64,000 nt of DNA from Terebella lapidaria (taxonomy: Eukaryota; Annelida; Polychaeta; Terebellida; Terebellidae): NCBI GenBank assembly GCA_949152475.1, contig OX424563.1:9521001-9585000 (forward strand). Direction: 5' to 3'. Shown here in pieces: positions 47,236 to 57,480 of this stretch. The notes below the pieces were generated by a model, which did not search any database, was not told where the DNA came from, and saw only the letters and a list, made by a program, of their open reading frames with translations. Both the position numbers and the translations under genes were made by a program. How positions within the stretch are numbered: the stretch's first letter is position 1; each line of letters opens with the position of its first letter.

Positions 47236-50200
47236 CTGAAAAATAAACAAATTAAAATTCAGCATGTACAATACTCATTTACACATGTCTACTTTACTTC
47301 GCTGAGGTTTATCAAGAGATAACCCTGACTTCATATGCACATAGTAAATGCATGCAAGATTTTCTATACTCATATATAACTACGAGCTGGGTACGGCCGC
47401 CAATGCGTTCAAGCTGCTTATCACGATTCTTAATCGGCTAACTACAGGTCCACTCGGTCAAGTAAGTCAAGAAAATTGATAGGGGATTTAAGTTGTTACT
47501 GGTGTAAATGTGTGGTGAATCTCGTTAGTTTCTTTTATATCGAAGCGCAAAGTTCGACGAGCATCGAAAGACAACCATGAAATATATAATGTTACATCTT
47601 CGAAGTAACATCAAAACATATAAGACTGCAATTAGGATACAATGAAAGCTATTGTGACATTTACAGAGGATACGATCGTCAATTGTATCTCCTCATCACG
47701 CCCATATCACAACTCATCAGATATATTCAGATTTCACTCTGAATCATACTCAATTCAACTTGGATGCATTACCACATTGGCTACATGTAAAATACAGTAA
47801 AACTACTGTTATAAGATTTGCTTTTTTTGGTTCCTCTAGTTCTGTCAAGCGTACATAATAGTGTACATAAGTAGTGCAAACCCCCAGAAGACCTGATCTT
47901 TTCAGGAATCAATCATCCTGGCGTGTTTGGCTACATGTACGCGTTGAAGTACTAGTATAGTGCAAATATGATGTTAAGTTATATGAAAGATCTCATTGAT
48001 CTGAGCAAAATGGTATTTACGGTATATCAATATCACTATCCGTTCGAAAGTTACAGCCATTTGAAACTGCCATTCCGGCACTACATTACAGAAGCCACTT
48101 GAAAAGTTTTAGCAGCTCATTAGTATGCAAATTAGATGTTAATGAGAAATCATGATGGGGGACAAATGAGGGGAACAAATTTTAATTAGGATATTTTAAG
48201 CCATGATATAATGATTCTTATTGAAGGATTTGACAATCTGACTAGTGCGTATTATTATGTACCATGCATAGTCAATATCCACAAACCTATACTGTTGCTA
48301 TGGCTACCAGTCGTTCCCTATAGCCGTAGTTATCAGTTGCCGCCATAAATTGCTTCTTTCCAGTGTTCAATACTAACATAGACACTCCCTGTAACATTTT
48401 ACGCCATACATCTATTTAAATGAGCTCAACAGTCAGTATTTCACTGATCATCCAAGGTCACAAGGTTCGTGTTTTGGACTTAATACTAGCCTTAACAACC
48501 ACGCGGCTAAATCAATCAATTGGTTACCATGGCAACCAAGATTTGCATGCATTCACTGACTATTCCTACTAGACAATATATACCGGATGTCTGTTGATGA
48601 CCCAATATGAACATAAAAAGCTCAATTTTTACTTAAGATAATCTGTCAATGATGTCACTCATCTCATTTGCATACTTATTAGGTGAGAGATTGTTTCAAG
48701 ACTATCAGGAGCAATTTGCTGGAGATTTTCTCTTTAAATAGCTGTAACTTTTGAACAAATCTTAATATCAACATTCTGTCAAGACTATTCTATTCAGCTC
48801 AATGGGTGGCTTCAAATGAGCTGACATCATATTTTCGTGATTTATACTCTTTAATATTAGTCAATACAAAATCAGGTCAACGTCCAACAATCCTGGACAG
48901 GTGTCAAATGAACACGGCAATGTTGACCTTACCTTGATAACATGTCACATAACCTTAGTCAAAATTCTACAAAAATCGGGTCAACGTCCAACAGTCATGG
49001 ACATGAACACAAAATGTTGACCCTACAATAATAGCTCTACATTATAACAACAATGACAATTCTGGCGATGGTGGAAGACTCGCATCAGGTTGTCCAGGTT
49101 CTCCAGGAGACTCCACCTAGGATGCTTAGCAGCGTTGCTAGGCTCATCAGCAGCTCTTGCTCTCTGTCGACAGCCCATAGGTCAGGGAAATCCTCTCAGA
49201 CACCCTCGCGGCTTGCCTCCCTCGTCACAGGCGGCCACACTCCCTAGGACACAAACAAAAAATCTCCTGTTAGCTGCTGCCATCTACTGTACCCCCACTT
49301 TTGGCATCAAAATGTAATGGGTGCAAAAAGGCCACGTTGATGGTTCGTGATATAGTTAATTATGTCAAAAGCCGATGGTAACAACTCTTCATGAGGATAA
49401 ACAAGAAAACATTCGTTAGCACGACATGCATTTCAAGTACACAAGCAATGTAAATTTTGGTAAACTTTAACAGCAAGAAGACAAAGTAGATCAGATCATA
49501 GTTACTGTTGATAACACAAAACTGCCGATAGACTTGATATTACTTTTAACTGTTACAATCGACAATGTATAAATTTGAATCAGTTATAAACACATGAGAA
49601 TTACAATACGACAAGAATCACACCTTGTCAGTCGAGAAACGTCAGCTGGGAACTCCTCAATCATCATGCGAGGTAGGTCTTGGAATTGTAGAGTATGAAA
49701 AGCATTCAACATTCTATAATTCACATGGAAAATATTTATATATACGCAGAAGCAAATCTATCAAAATTATTTGACTATGTTTCAGTTAGCACTTCATAAA
49801 ATTGCAACTTTAATCCAACATAATCATTCGAAATTGTCAGTTATACTATCTCTGAAGCCATAATACTGATACGAAAATATACTTGTCATAAATCTATTTA
49901 TCGTATGCTAAATAAAACAGCCAACGCTTTACTCAAAGAATGTCTATCGTAACATACAAAGCATTTAGACTTACTGCCTGACACACTAAAATACATGAAA
50001 CCATATCAAACCTTTTTAAACTTTGTTGGATAAGAACGCAGTAGAATCCATCACGTGGTCATCGATCAACTCCTGATGCAGACATGTCAGTATGCCAACC
50101 ACGCACTTTCTCGTTCTCGTTGAAGGAAAAACAAGTGTGGAGAGTACATTGTGATAAATATCGGGTCAAGTGTGATCGTCGAAATAACAACACAGCACCA

Positions 50201-50633
50201 TGTTATACCCATATACCTTAAATGAGTGTTATATACTAACATTTTATGCTCTATCTGCAACGTTTAATACTCCACAACCATTTAAACAATTTTTACCATA
50301 TTTACCATGAAAACATGTCTCACCCCCATGACAATCCATAGGTGTTGAGCTTTAACACAACCAAATGCACACTCAAAATAACAAAAGAATTCAAGCAAAA
50401 TTGTGACCTGTAGCACAATTATGAGAAATCTCTAGGTATGTGGGCAGTTATGCTGACGTGGCGTAATATGACCAAAATCACAGTATCAATTTAAATTTCA
50501 TTCGATTAAAACTGACATTTATAATCTGAAAGGCCTTTGAAATTTTAATATATCAAATGAAACACACAAACCAGCTGTTTCACAGTCACAGTTTATTTCA
50601 ATTTCAAACAGAGTAATATTCCTTGGCATTTGG
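47236..50633. other. Mostly non-coding, with exon-like islands near 49.0-50.2 kb
   Basis: Apart from the candidate exons described, no supported gene. The GC-rich block 49050-49248 is open in two plus-strand frames (64 and 75 codons) and partly on the minus strand, where PDLWAVDREQELLMSL looks protein-like but lies downstream of an in-frame TGA. An X-box-like palindrome GTTACCATGGCAAC lies at 48533-48546. Confidence 0.45.
49624..49678 (-). other. Candidate 55-nt exon
   Basis: On the minus strand an acceptor-like AG follows a pyrimidine-rich stretch before 49678, and CTGACAAG|GTGTGA follows at 49624. One frame is open throughout and reads LPRMMIEEFPADVSRLT, which has protein-like composition. 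A second exon-like block begins at 49243 after TTTGTGTCCTAG, and a frame reading KCVVGILTCLHQELIDDHV lies at 50017-50163. Phases between these pieces do not fit well, so no gene model is given. Confidence 0.25.
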
Positions 50634-50733
50634 GGCCCAAGTATCATATCCTGCACCTTCCTCTATACTCAATAAGAATTAAAAATGTGACAGACGGATC
50701 AAATGGCTAGGCGCAGTGTTTGATACTTGGGCC
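50634..50733. mobile_element. 100-bp foldback element with 13-bp inverted ends
   Basis: GGCCCAAGTATCA at 50634-50646 is perfectly complementary to TGATACTTGGGCC at 50721-50733. Pairing continues weakly inward. There is no coding capacity. It may be a tiny MITE or a plain hairpin. Confidence 0.5.
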
Positions 50734-50989
50734 GCATTTTGAATTAAATTTTATACTCGGATTTTGTAAACCTGTTCAAATACGTATTTACCCAAATATA
50801 ACGATGTCACGAGTTTTTATCGATGGCATACATTTAAAAAACGTAAATAGCTGGCCATCTGCCTTGATGTTAAATTTCGGCACAAATTTGATCAAATTCA
50901 GCGAATTGATACGTTTATAATAATGAAAAGTAATGCCAATTATTGTGGTATATTAGAACTAGAAAATACATTCAGAATTTGTCTACGAT

Positions 50990-51220
50990 GGCGTGTTTTC
51001 GCATAAACAATACCCATTGTTTTCGAGTAAAGAATATAGTACATTGTTAACTCATAGTAAATAATTGCTTGCACGCAAGCATATATTCTTTACGCAGAAA
51101 CAAGTGGTATTATTTACAGGAATACAAAAGGTAATCTTTGTGCGGAGACATGTGCTATTCTTTACGCAAAAACAATGATTCTTTACACAAAAACAAATCT
51201 TTATGCGTACATAAAGAGTC
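50990..51220. repeat. Degenerate 21-26 bp minisatellite
   Basis: Variants of ATTCTTTACGCAAAAACAA recur about six times at irregular 21-26 bp spacing, giving the minus-strand frame its repeated FCVKN. TGCTTGC/GCAAGCA forms a short hairpin at about 51066-51081. The open frame is a by-product. Confidence 0.6.
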
Positions 51221-51369
51221 ACGGGGAAAAGAAAGCATGGCAGATAGAAGCCACCGTAGTTTTTCATAATATTGATGTCAAAAATATTCAAACTCAGGAC
51301 AAGGCAAAACATATGTGAACAGGTCATAGTTAAACCAAGTAGATCTAGGCCTCGATAGGGGTTAGATCT

Positions 51370-51589
51370 ACATGTACAGTTTAGTGGGCAATCTCATTCC
51401 TAGCTGATTTCCTATGGGCCTGTTAGTTAAGATCCGTAGAGACAATTGGTTGTGATAGGAAATTGTTACTATGACACATCATTTGTTCTTTTTATCTGTG
51501 ATTATCATTTTGTGTCACTGATAAATTCATCATTACACCTATCATTGATTATCATGGAGAAACATGATTGCCCACTAAATTAAACATGT
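51370..51589. mobile_element. 220-bp MITE-like element with 24-bp terminal inverted repeats
   Basis: The left end ACATGT, four variable bases, then TTTAGTGGGCAATC (51370-51393) pairs with the right end (51566-51589), with three mismatches in 24. The interior is AT-rich and non-coding. Size, terminal inverted repeats and lack of coding capacity fit a MITE. No target-site duplication was evident, so the superfamily is unassigned. Confidence 0.65.
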
Positions 51590-51770
51590 GCTCCGATGCC
51601 TATGTGACAACAGCTGCATACATCAATGTGCCTTCAATCAAGTCTAGAAGATCTACCAATCATAAACTAAAAAACTAAAATGCCCAAGTTAATGTTGTAC
51701 ATGCAAGCCGCAATGGTTTCCCCACGGCCAGTTGGTGTGTGCATCAGAGTGAGATAGGCCTATCGTCGGG

Positions 51771-51952
51771 GTACCTAATCATCGACCCTGTCCTTAATCA
51801 TCGACCACTGCAAACACTGCCAAACAGCTGTGCAAAACAGACATCTGACAATAACCACACTGAAAGTACTTCTAATACGCATTTCAGCACATTTCACATT
51901 TTAGTTTATTGAAGTTTTGTCCGGCCGTTTGCAGGGGTCGACGATTAGGTAC
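51771..51952. mobile_element. 182-bp MITE-like element with about 20-bp terminal inverted repeats
   Basis: The left end GTACCTAATCATCGACCCTG (51771-51790) pairs with the right end, whose reverse complement begins GTACCTAATCGTCGACCCC (51932-51952). The left end is followed by a second, near-tandem TAATCATCGACC motif. No coding capacity. A distinct family from the element at 51370. Confidence 0.65.
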
Positions 51953-53299
51953 TCTGACGCTAGTCATGTACCGTCCGGTATTGCTGGCATGGTGACCAGT
52001 AATCTGACACGCAGTGATAGAGGGGAAGGGGTGGCTTGAACGCACTGGCAGCCACGCGGTCGCTCACGGCAAAGATTGATCACGCGTTCACGGCCAATTT
52101 GACAAAATTTCCGCACACAAGTTTGACAGGAAAATCCGCATAATCTGCTGAAAATATACCACAAATATAGTCCTGATTTAGATGGATACCATCCTGCTGA
52201 TAATATGAGCAAATAACAGCTACAAACACATAGTAATTATCCCAATATTATGAAGATTTTCCAGAGATAAAAATCATCCATTCGTACCGAAAGAACGCTG
52301 AAGGAGATCTAGCAATGACACGGACGGCATCATGTTTCGGGATGTATGCTTGTCGAATGTCCGAAGCTACTCTTGACATTCTGTAGCCAGAGGCCTTACT
52401 GTTGTGCCGAAAGAGCTGTATTCTATTTGTCATAATATTTTTTCACTGAATACATATATGTTTCAAAGTGAGGCGTAACTACAGTCCGTGAACAGCACCT
52501 TTGAACACACACCAAGCATATTTGACGAAACATTATACCCCCCGTGAGTCGTTTAAAAAAAACTGCAGTCTTGTTGCATAATAAAACCGAGCATCGTGAA
52601 AACTCAGACATGGTCTGCTTTTTCTTGTGATAAATGTGACCATGTCGGTTTTTTTCACGTGAAATATCTAAGCGACTATGTCCCTTTTTTTCATGGTTGG
52701 TACATTCGGAATATGAAAATATTTAGCTGATTAGCCCCATCAGTGGCTCTCTCCAACCTAGAAATCAGTGGGGGCGGTTGGGAGAGCAACACGTCAGCCT
52801 TTGTTACAAATCTGGGACTGCACCTGCCTCACGCTTTTTTGGCTCTTTTTTTTAGAACATCCAGTACCATCATTATACATAATAGTGGTTTTATCCAAGA
52901 ACTTTTTTGCAGTGTGTTTTGATATATTATGAATATACACTGTTGAATTATCATGTGGTACGAATATGGCGTGCAAAACGGTCGTCCCCACTGTCCTGTA
53001 ATACCAGTATGGCATGCCGAAATGACTATCACCATCTGCTTGAAGTCATTAGATAGTTCTCCAAAGATGCAAGACCATGATAGGGAAGTTTCCACGTTGT
53101 AGTAAGGAGTATTTATAACAGTGTTATATTTTAGGGTGTTCTGATATTGCCATGATCAAAATTTTGTGCTGTTAGTAGTACATATTATCTTGATACATTG
53201 ACTAGATGTTTTGAATGAGTCAGTCTCAAATGCCGGTCTTGCTCAGGAAATGTCATAAATGTGTAAATTCTGTGTGAATGTTTTACATGTAAACAGATG
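51953..53299. other. Non-coding, nothing recognised
   Basis: Short unrelated frames on both strands, none with a recognisable motif or splice context. Confidence 0.5.
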
Positions 53300-54612
53300 T
53301 GTAAATTATTTCGTCAAGTGTTGGCCTATGGCCGATTTTTTGTTTGTCTGTCCGCGCGCATAACTCAAAACCGAATGGTCCGATCGTCCTGAAATTTATA
53401 GGGAAGAAGCGGTATCACCGTGGCTCGGTCCTCCTCAATTTTTGTCAAAATCAGAAAAAAATTGTTGCCATGGCAACGAAAAAAGAGAAAATCACATAAT
53501 TGACTATAACTCTAGTTCTAATCAATATTAATTTCTTAAACTAATTTTGTATTTTTCTTTGGCCAATTCCCGACCCTATGGTGTACGGCCGATGGTCGTA
53601 CGACGAAAACTCTCTATTATCGCCCGATGTCGAAAAATTGAGGGTCACGATTTCGGTGATTTTTTGTCAGCGACGTTTCAGTGCAAATGTCTGCGCTCAT
53701 AACTCAGAGGCAAACGGTCCGATCGATCTGAAATTTCTAGGGCTGGAGCAGTATGATAGTCGCTCGGTCCTGTTCGAATTTTGTCAAAGTCAGATGAAAA
53801 CGGTTGCCATGGCAACGGAAAATGTGAAAATCACTTAATTGGCTGTGACTCCGGTTCTACTTGATATTAATTTTTCCAACTATTTTTGTATTTTTCTTTG
53901 GCCAATTCTCGATCGTATGGTATACGACCGATGGTCGTACGACGAAAACTCTCCATTATCGCCCGATGTCGAAAAATTGGGGGTCACGATTTCGGTTATT
54001 TTTTGCCAGCGATGTTTCAATGCAAATGTCTGCGCTCATAACTCAAAGGCAAACGGTCTGATCAATCTGAAATTTATAGAGCTGGAGTGCTACGGTAATC
54101 GCTCGGTCCCATTCGAATTTTGTCAAAATCGGATGAAAACAGTTGCCATGGCAACGGAAAAAGTGAAAATCACTTAATTGGCTGTAACTCCGGTTCTACT
54201 TGATATTAATTTTTCCAACTATTTTTGTATTTTTCTTTGGCCAATTCTCGATCGTGTGGTGTACGACCGTTGGTCGTACGACGAAAACTCTCCATTATCG
54301 CCCGATGTCGAAAAATTGGGGGTCACGATTTCGGTTATTTTTGGCCAGCGACGTTTCAATGCAAATGTCTGCGCTCATAACTCAAAGGCAAACGGTCCGA
54401 TCGATTTGAAATTTATAGGGCTGGAGTGCTATGGTAGTGGCTCACAAAACGGTTGCCATGGCAACGGAAAAAAGAAAATCACATAAATGGCTAGAACTCC
54501 GGTTCTAATCAATATTAAATCTTCAACCTATTTTTGTATTTTTCTTTGGCCAATTCCCAATCGTATGGCGTACAACCGATGGTCTTAAGACCATAACTCA
54601 ATTATCGCTTAA
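53300..54612 (+). repeat. 339-bp tandem units, same superfamily as the 30-32 kb array
   Basis: A head (CGTCAAG..GGCCTATGGCC, then TTTGTTTGTCTGTCC) is followed by units in which the word GATGGTCGTACGACGAAAAC and its variants recur at 53591, 53930, 54269 and 54578. The spacings are 339, 339 and 309 bp, the last with an internal deletion. Because 339 is a multiple of three, each unit shows a similar open frame of up to 112 codons ending in the same stop. This is a repeat effect, not evidence of a gene. Each unit carries GTTGCCATGGCAAC. The array ends where LINE sequence begins near 54612. Confidence 0.88.
53464..54465. promoter_or_regulatory. Four perfect RFX X-box palindromes, one per repeat unit
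   Basis: GTTGCCATGGCAAC occurs exactly at 53464-53477, 53803-53816, 54142-54155 and 54452-54465. It is a perfect 14-bp palindrome and matches the known symmetrical X-box bound by RFX winged-helix factors, which control ciliary genes in animals. Whether it is bound here is unknown. Confidence 0.4.
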
Positions 54613-55735
54613 TTTTAGTGACTAAATCTGAAGGGCGAGGGTCTGCAATCTCTGATTGTCTCGTTTTCACTGATTCTGGCATAAATCGGTCCATTGCAGA
54701 CCGTATTGTATCAACTAGAGCGTCATTCGCTTCGTTAACGGATAGATTGTCGAGAAAAGACCAATCAGTACTTTCTAGGAAAGAAGCTAGTTGGTTTATA
54801 GTATCATCATCAAATGGTCGATACTTTATAGAAACTATTTGTTTTTCAATTACTTTCCTTTGGCCAAGTGACGTGAAAATTGGCAGGTGATCCGATATGT
54901 CAGTTGTTATGATGCCCGATTTAACTATTTCGTGTTTACCAATACGAATGTAAATATTGTCTATTAATGTGGCGGATTCCTGTGTGATACGTGTTGGTTT
55001 GCTGATTGTTGGTACTAGTCCAGCGGAGATGAAAGTATCAAGTAGCTCCCGCGTGTATTTATTATCACTGATATCGAGATAATTGAAATTCTGATCGGTC
55101 CCAATCATAACGTCTCCGGGAAACGATGCTAATTTATTCAGAACATTGTCAAATCGTTGCACGGAAATTGATTCGCTAGTATTTGGTACACGATATATTT
55201 CGCCAATTAGAATTTTTCGGGACATGATATCTATTTCAGCAAATATTGTTTCAAATTCCACATCATGGTTAATGGTTAGGTCATCGCGCACGAAAAATTG
55301 GAATTTATCACGAATGTACAAAGCCACGCCGCCACCCTTGCCCCGTGTTGTATTGTTGAAGACAAATTGGTATCCAGGTATAGGGAACATATTACAGTTG
55401 GTGTCACTGAGAAAAGTTTCACACAACATAATAAAATCGATTTCAATGCCAGTATTTTCTATGTTACTAATCAGGTTTTTCGAGTGATCATATTTACTTG
55501 CCAGGCTGTGTATATTAAGATGTAGTGCAGTGAAATCAAAAGCCTGGTCGTGATGAGTTATAGCACTCAGTTCGTCCGTATCATAATATTTACAATTCGA
55601 AATGAATTTCCAAGAATTTATGTCATCGATGTTATCATTGTCTTCACCACCGTCACTCTCTTCATCACACTGATAAGATAGTAGATATTTCTCAAAATCA
55701 TCCATTGTTGTAGTTGTATAATTGATATATTCCAT
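54602..55735 (-). pseudogene. LINE ORF2 N-terminus: EEP endonuclease, truncated before RT
   Basis: 377 codons. After an acidic N-terminus (residues 24-40) come the endonuclease motifs: LHLNIHS (Asn74), CETFL (Glu106), YRVP (181), GTDQNFNYL (212-220, in place of the common GDFN), DNIYI (259-263) and SDHLP (His283). The enzyme nicks target DNA to prime reverse transcription. All visible catalytic positions are present. The frame ends soon after the domain at a stop created at the junction with tandem-repeat DNA, so the protein lacks its RT and cannot support retrotransposition alone. Confidence 0.88.
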
Positions 55736-56217
55736 GTACCATCATTAAGTATTTTCTTATGATGACTTCAGGATAAATGTTCCTCGTGAGCATGTGTGTT
55801 GTGATAGTTGTGATACGAAGATGAAATGTTATGATGTGAAGTAAATACAAACACAAAATATTCAATAAAAACAAAAATTTGTGTGGTGCATATAAATTTC
55901 TCTGGGTGTGCATTTGTGATGTCTGTTTAGTCAGCAAAGGCAAAGTCCTGAGCTTAGTACATATATAGCGCTGGAATACCTGTATTGAAATTGGTATGCG
56001 GAATATTACAAGATACAAAAAGCCTGTATAAGTTATAATGTACGTTGTGTACATGTACCATATAGACAGGTGTTCATACATACTGATTAGTACATACATA
56101 GATACTTACAGAAACATATAACACTAGTGATATGGAAATATGTAGCAAAGTGAGTGCATGGGAATTTGTGACAATACTATGCATAGACTTAAGGTGGTAT
56201 CAGTTCTCTTGATGTGA

Positions 56218-57426
56218 TTACTGATTCAGCTTCTGGATGGCGTTTGTTGCGAGTTCGTTGATAATACTGAATCGCTTTCCCCCGATGTGCACGAAATTCG
56301 TGTGACAGGTACGTGTGGCGAAACAGACAGTGTTCACGGTCTTATGCTGGCGCATGTGCTTCAGAAGTGAGAGTCCAGTGGTCCAATCCCGGTCGGAGTC
56401 GAAGTTCTCCTGGATCCTGCCCCGTGTACCTTGCAGGCGATAGGCCATGATGATGTGAGTGGCATTCTGGACCTCCTTCTCGTTGATGATCAGATGCTGT
56501 CGGACTTCAGCAACATTCGTGAGGGACTCAACTTGCGCACTGAAGACCTTGAAGGAGCTGCCACCCAGAGTCTTCTTCTTGCTCGAAGCTATGGTCGGCG
56601 GCGCCTCGTCATCTCCACGGTTAGGAACATCGGGTAGGACAGGCTTGAGATATTGTGTTTGGAGCTTGTCCCTCACGTAAAATTTGTCTTTGGTCAGCCT
56701 TGCTTTATTTTTTTTGTCCCCTTTCAGTGTCTTGTATTCATTATATGCAAACTGGCGTCGTTCTGTTGTTGATGGAGGCAACTGGGCATTGATTGAATGG
56801 CGGGATGCTGAGCCGAGAACTAGTTGTCGCTGCTTTGTGATTGGGATTTTGGCGATTATGGATGGTATTTTACCGGGTGGTGGTTTGCCAAGTCTATGTG
56901 CAGACTGGATGTGGACGTCGGTAGTGATGCCTAACAGGTTGTGGAAAAAAGCTAAGGCAAGAGCAGCGCAGTCTTCACCCTCTGCTTCATTGTAGTCAGT
57001 TGCATCATCACTGAACGAAATGATAAGGTTATCTCTCATAGACCGAGTTTTCAAATTCTCAATTTCACCATCTTGAAGATTTTCTGCAACCTGGAGGCGT
57101 GTGACTTCTGCCCTCAGCTTGTTCACTTCTGTGCGAAGTGATGCCACCGCAGTCTTCAGGTCGGTCTGGGTTTCCGCAAGCTTGGTTGTACGGGCATCAA
57201 TACTGGTCTTATCGTTCATGATGGACTTGATCCCGAGCCATACCAGCGACAGAAGCTTGGTGTTGTCAGGGACCTCATCAGATCTTAGAGCCTCTTCGAG
57301 ATCCATGATGGTTAAATTTGACATTCTGAATTGTTGTGGAAGGCACTGTTTGGGCACCGTAGTTTTGGAATGATCGAGCGTACTTGGCTGACAGGTCGTA
57401 CTGGGTACAGGGTACCTCTGGGACAC
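56218..57426 (-). CDS. LINE ORF1 protein with coiled coil, RRM-like region and IMPACT-N-like C-terminus
   Basis: A 402-codon frame. A heptad-rich segment (about 78-128: TKLAETQTDLKTAVASL, NKLRAEVTRL) leads into RSMRDNLIISF and IQSAHRLGKPPPGK, a pattern typical of LINE ORF1 RNA-binding proteins of the Transposase_22/RRM kind. These bind element RNA and act as chaperones. From about residue 290 (FKVFSAQVESL, NATHIIMAYRLQG, a DSD, then GLSLLKHM and FVHIGGKRFSIIN) the pattern resembles the IMPACT N-terminal/UPF0029 domain by motif order. The first ATG lies in 69-bp repeat monomers, so Met35 (57324, MSNLTIMDLEE) may be the real start. The frame is uninterrupted. Confidence 0.8.
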   Translation of the reverse strand: MSQRYPVPSTTCQPSTLDHSKTTVPKQCLPQQFRMSNLTIMDLEEALRSDEVPDNTKLLSLVWLGIKSIMNDKTSIDARTTKLAETQTDLKTAVASLRTEVNKLRAEVTRLQVAENLQDGEIENLKTRSMRDNLIISFSDDATDYNEAEGEDCAALALAFFHNLLGITTDVHIQSAHRLGKPPPGKIPSIIAKIPITKQRQLVLGSASRHSINAQLPPSTTERRQFAYNEYKTLKGDKKNKARLTKDKFYVRDKLQTQYLKPVLPDVPNRGDDEAPPTIASSKKKTLGGSSFKVFSAQVESLTNVAEVRQHLIINEKEVQNATHIIMAYRLQGTRGRIQENFDSDRDWTTGLSLLKHMRQHKTVNTVCFATRTCHTNFVHIGGKRFSIINELATNAIQKLNQ

Positions 57427-57480
57427 CGTAGTTATTGGTCGATCGAGCGTGGCTGGTTGACAGACGCTTGGTCAGTGCGA
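57345..57480 (-). repeat. Two 69-bp monomers at the LINE 5' end
   Basis: CACCGTAGTT, then GATCGAGCGT and TTGACAG-type sequence occur twice, 69 bp apart (from 57355 and 57424). Tandem 5' monomers are a known promoter arrangement in some LINEs. The period is a multiple of three, so the ORF1 frame stays open through them. Confidence 0.6.

Larger units (their letters stand above)
54602..57426 (-). mobile_element. LINE 5' half (ORF1 and endonuclease), lacking the reverse transcriptase
   Basis: Minus-strand order: 5' monomers, ORF1 (57426-56218), a spacer of about 480 bp, then the ORF2 start with endonuclease (55735-54602). The RT is missing: at about 54612 the sequence switches to the 339-bp tandem repeat. 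LINEs normally lose 5' ends, not 3' ends, so this looks like a deletion or recombination junction. It may belong to a family like those of the two RT-only copies at 9.7-12.2 and 31.9-34.1 kb, but they do not overlap enough to prove it. Confidence 0.85.

Noticed and set aside
51052..51327. 91-codon minus-strand frame with repeated FCVKN
   Set aside because: Direct product of a degenerate 21-26 bp minisatellite.
53578..54486. Three consecutive similar frames of 86-112 codons in the 339-bp array
   Set aside because: Unit length is a multiple of three, so one spurious frame repeats; each ends at the same stop and no motif is seen.
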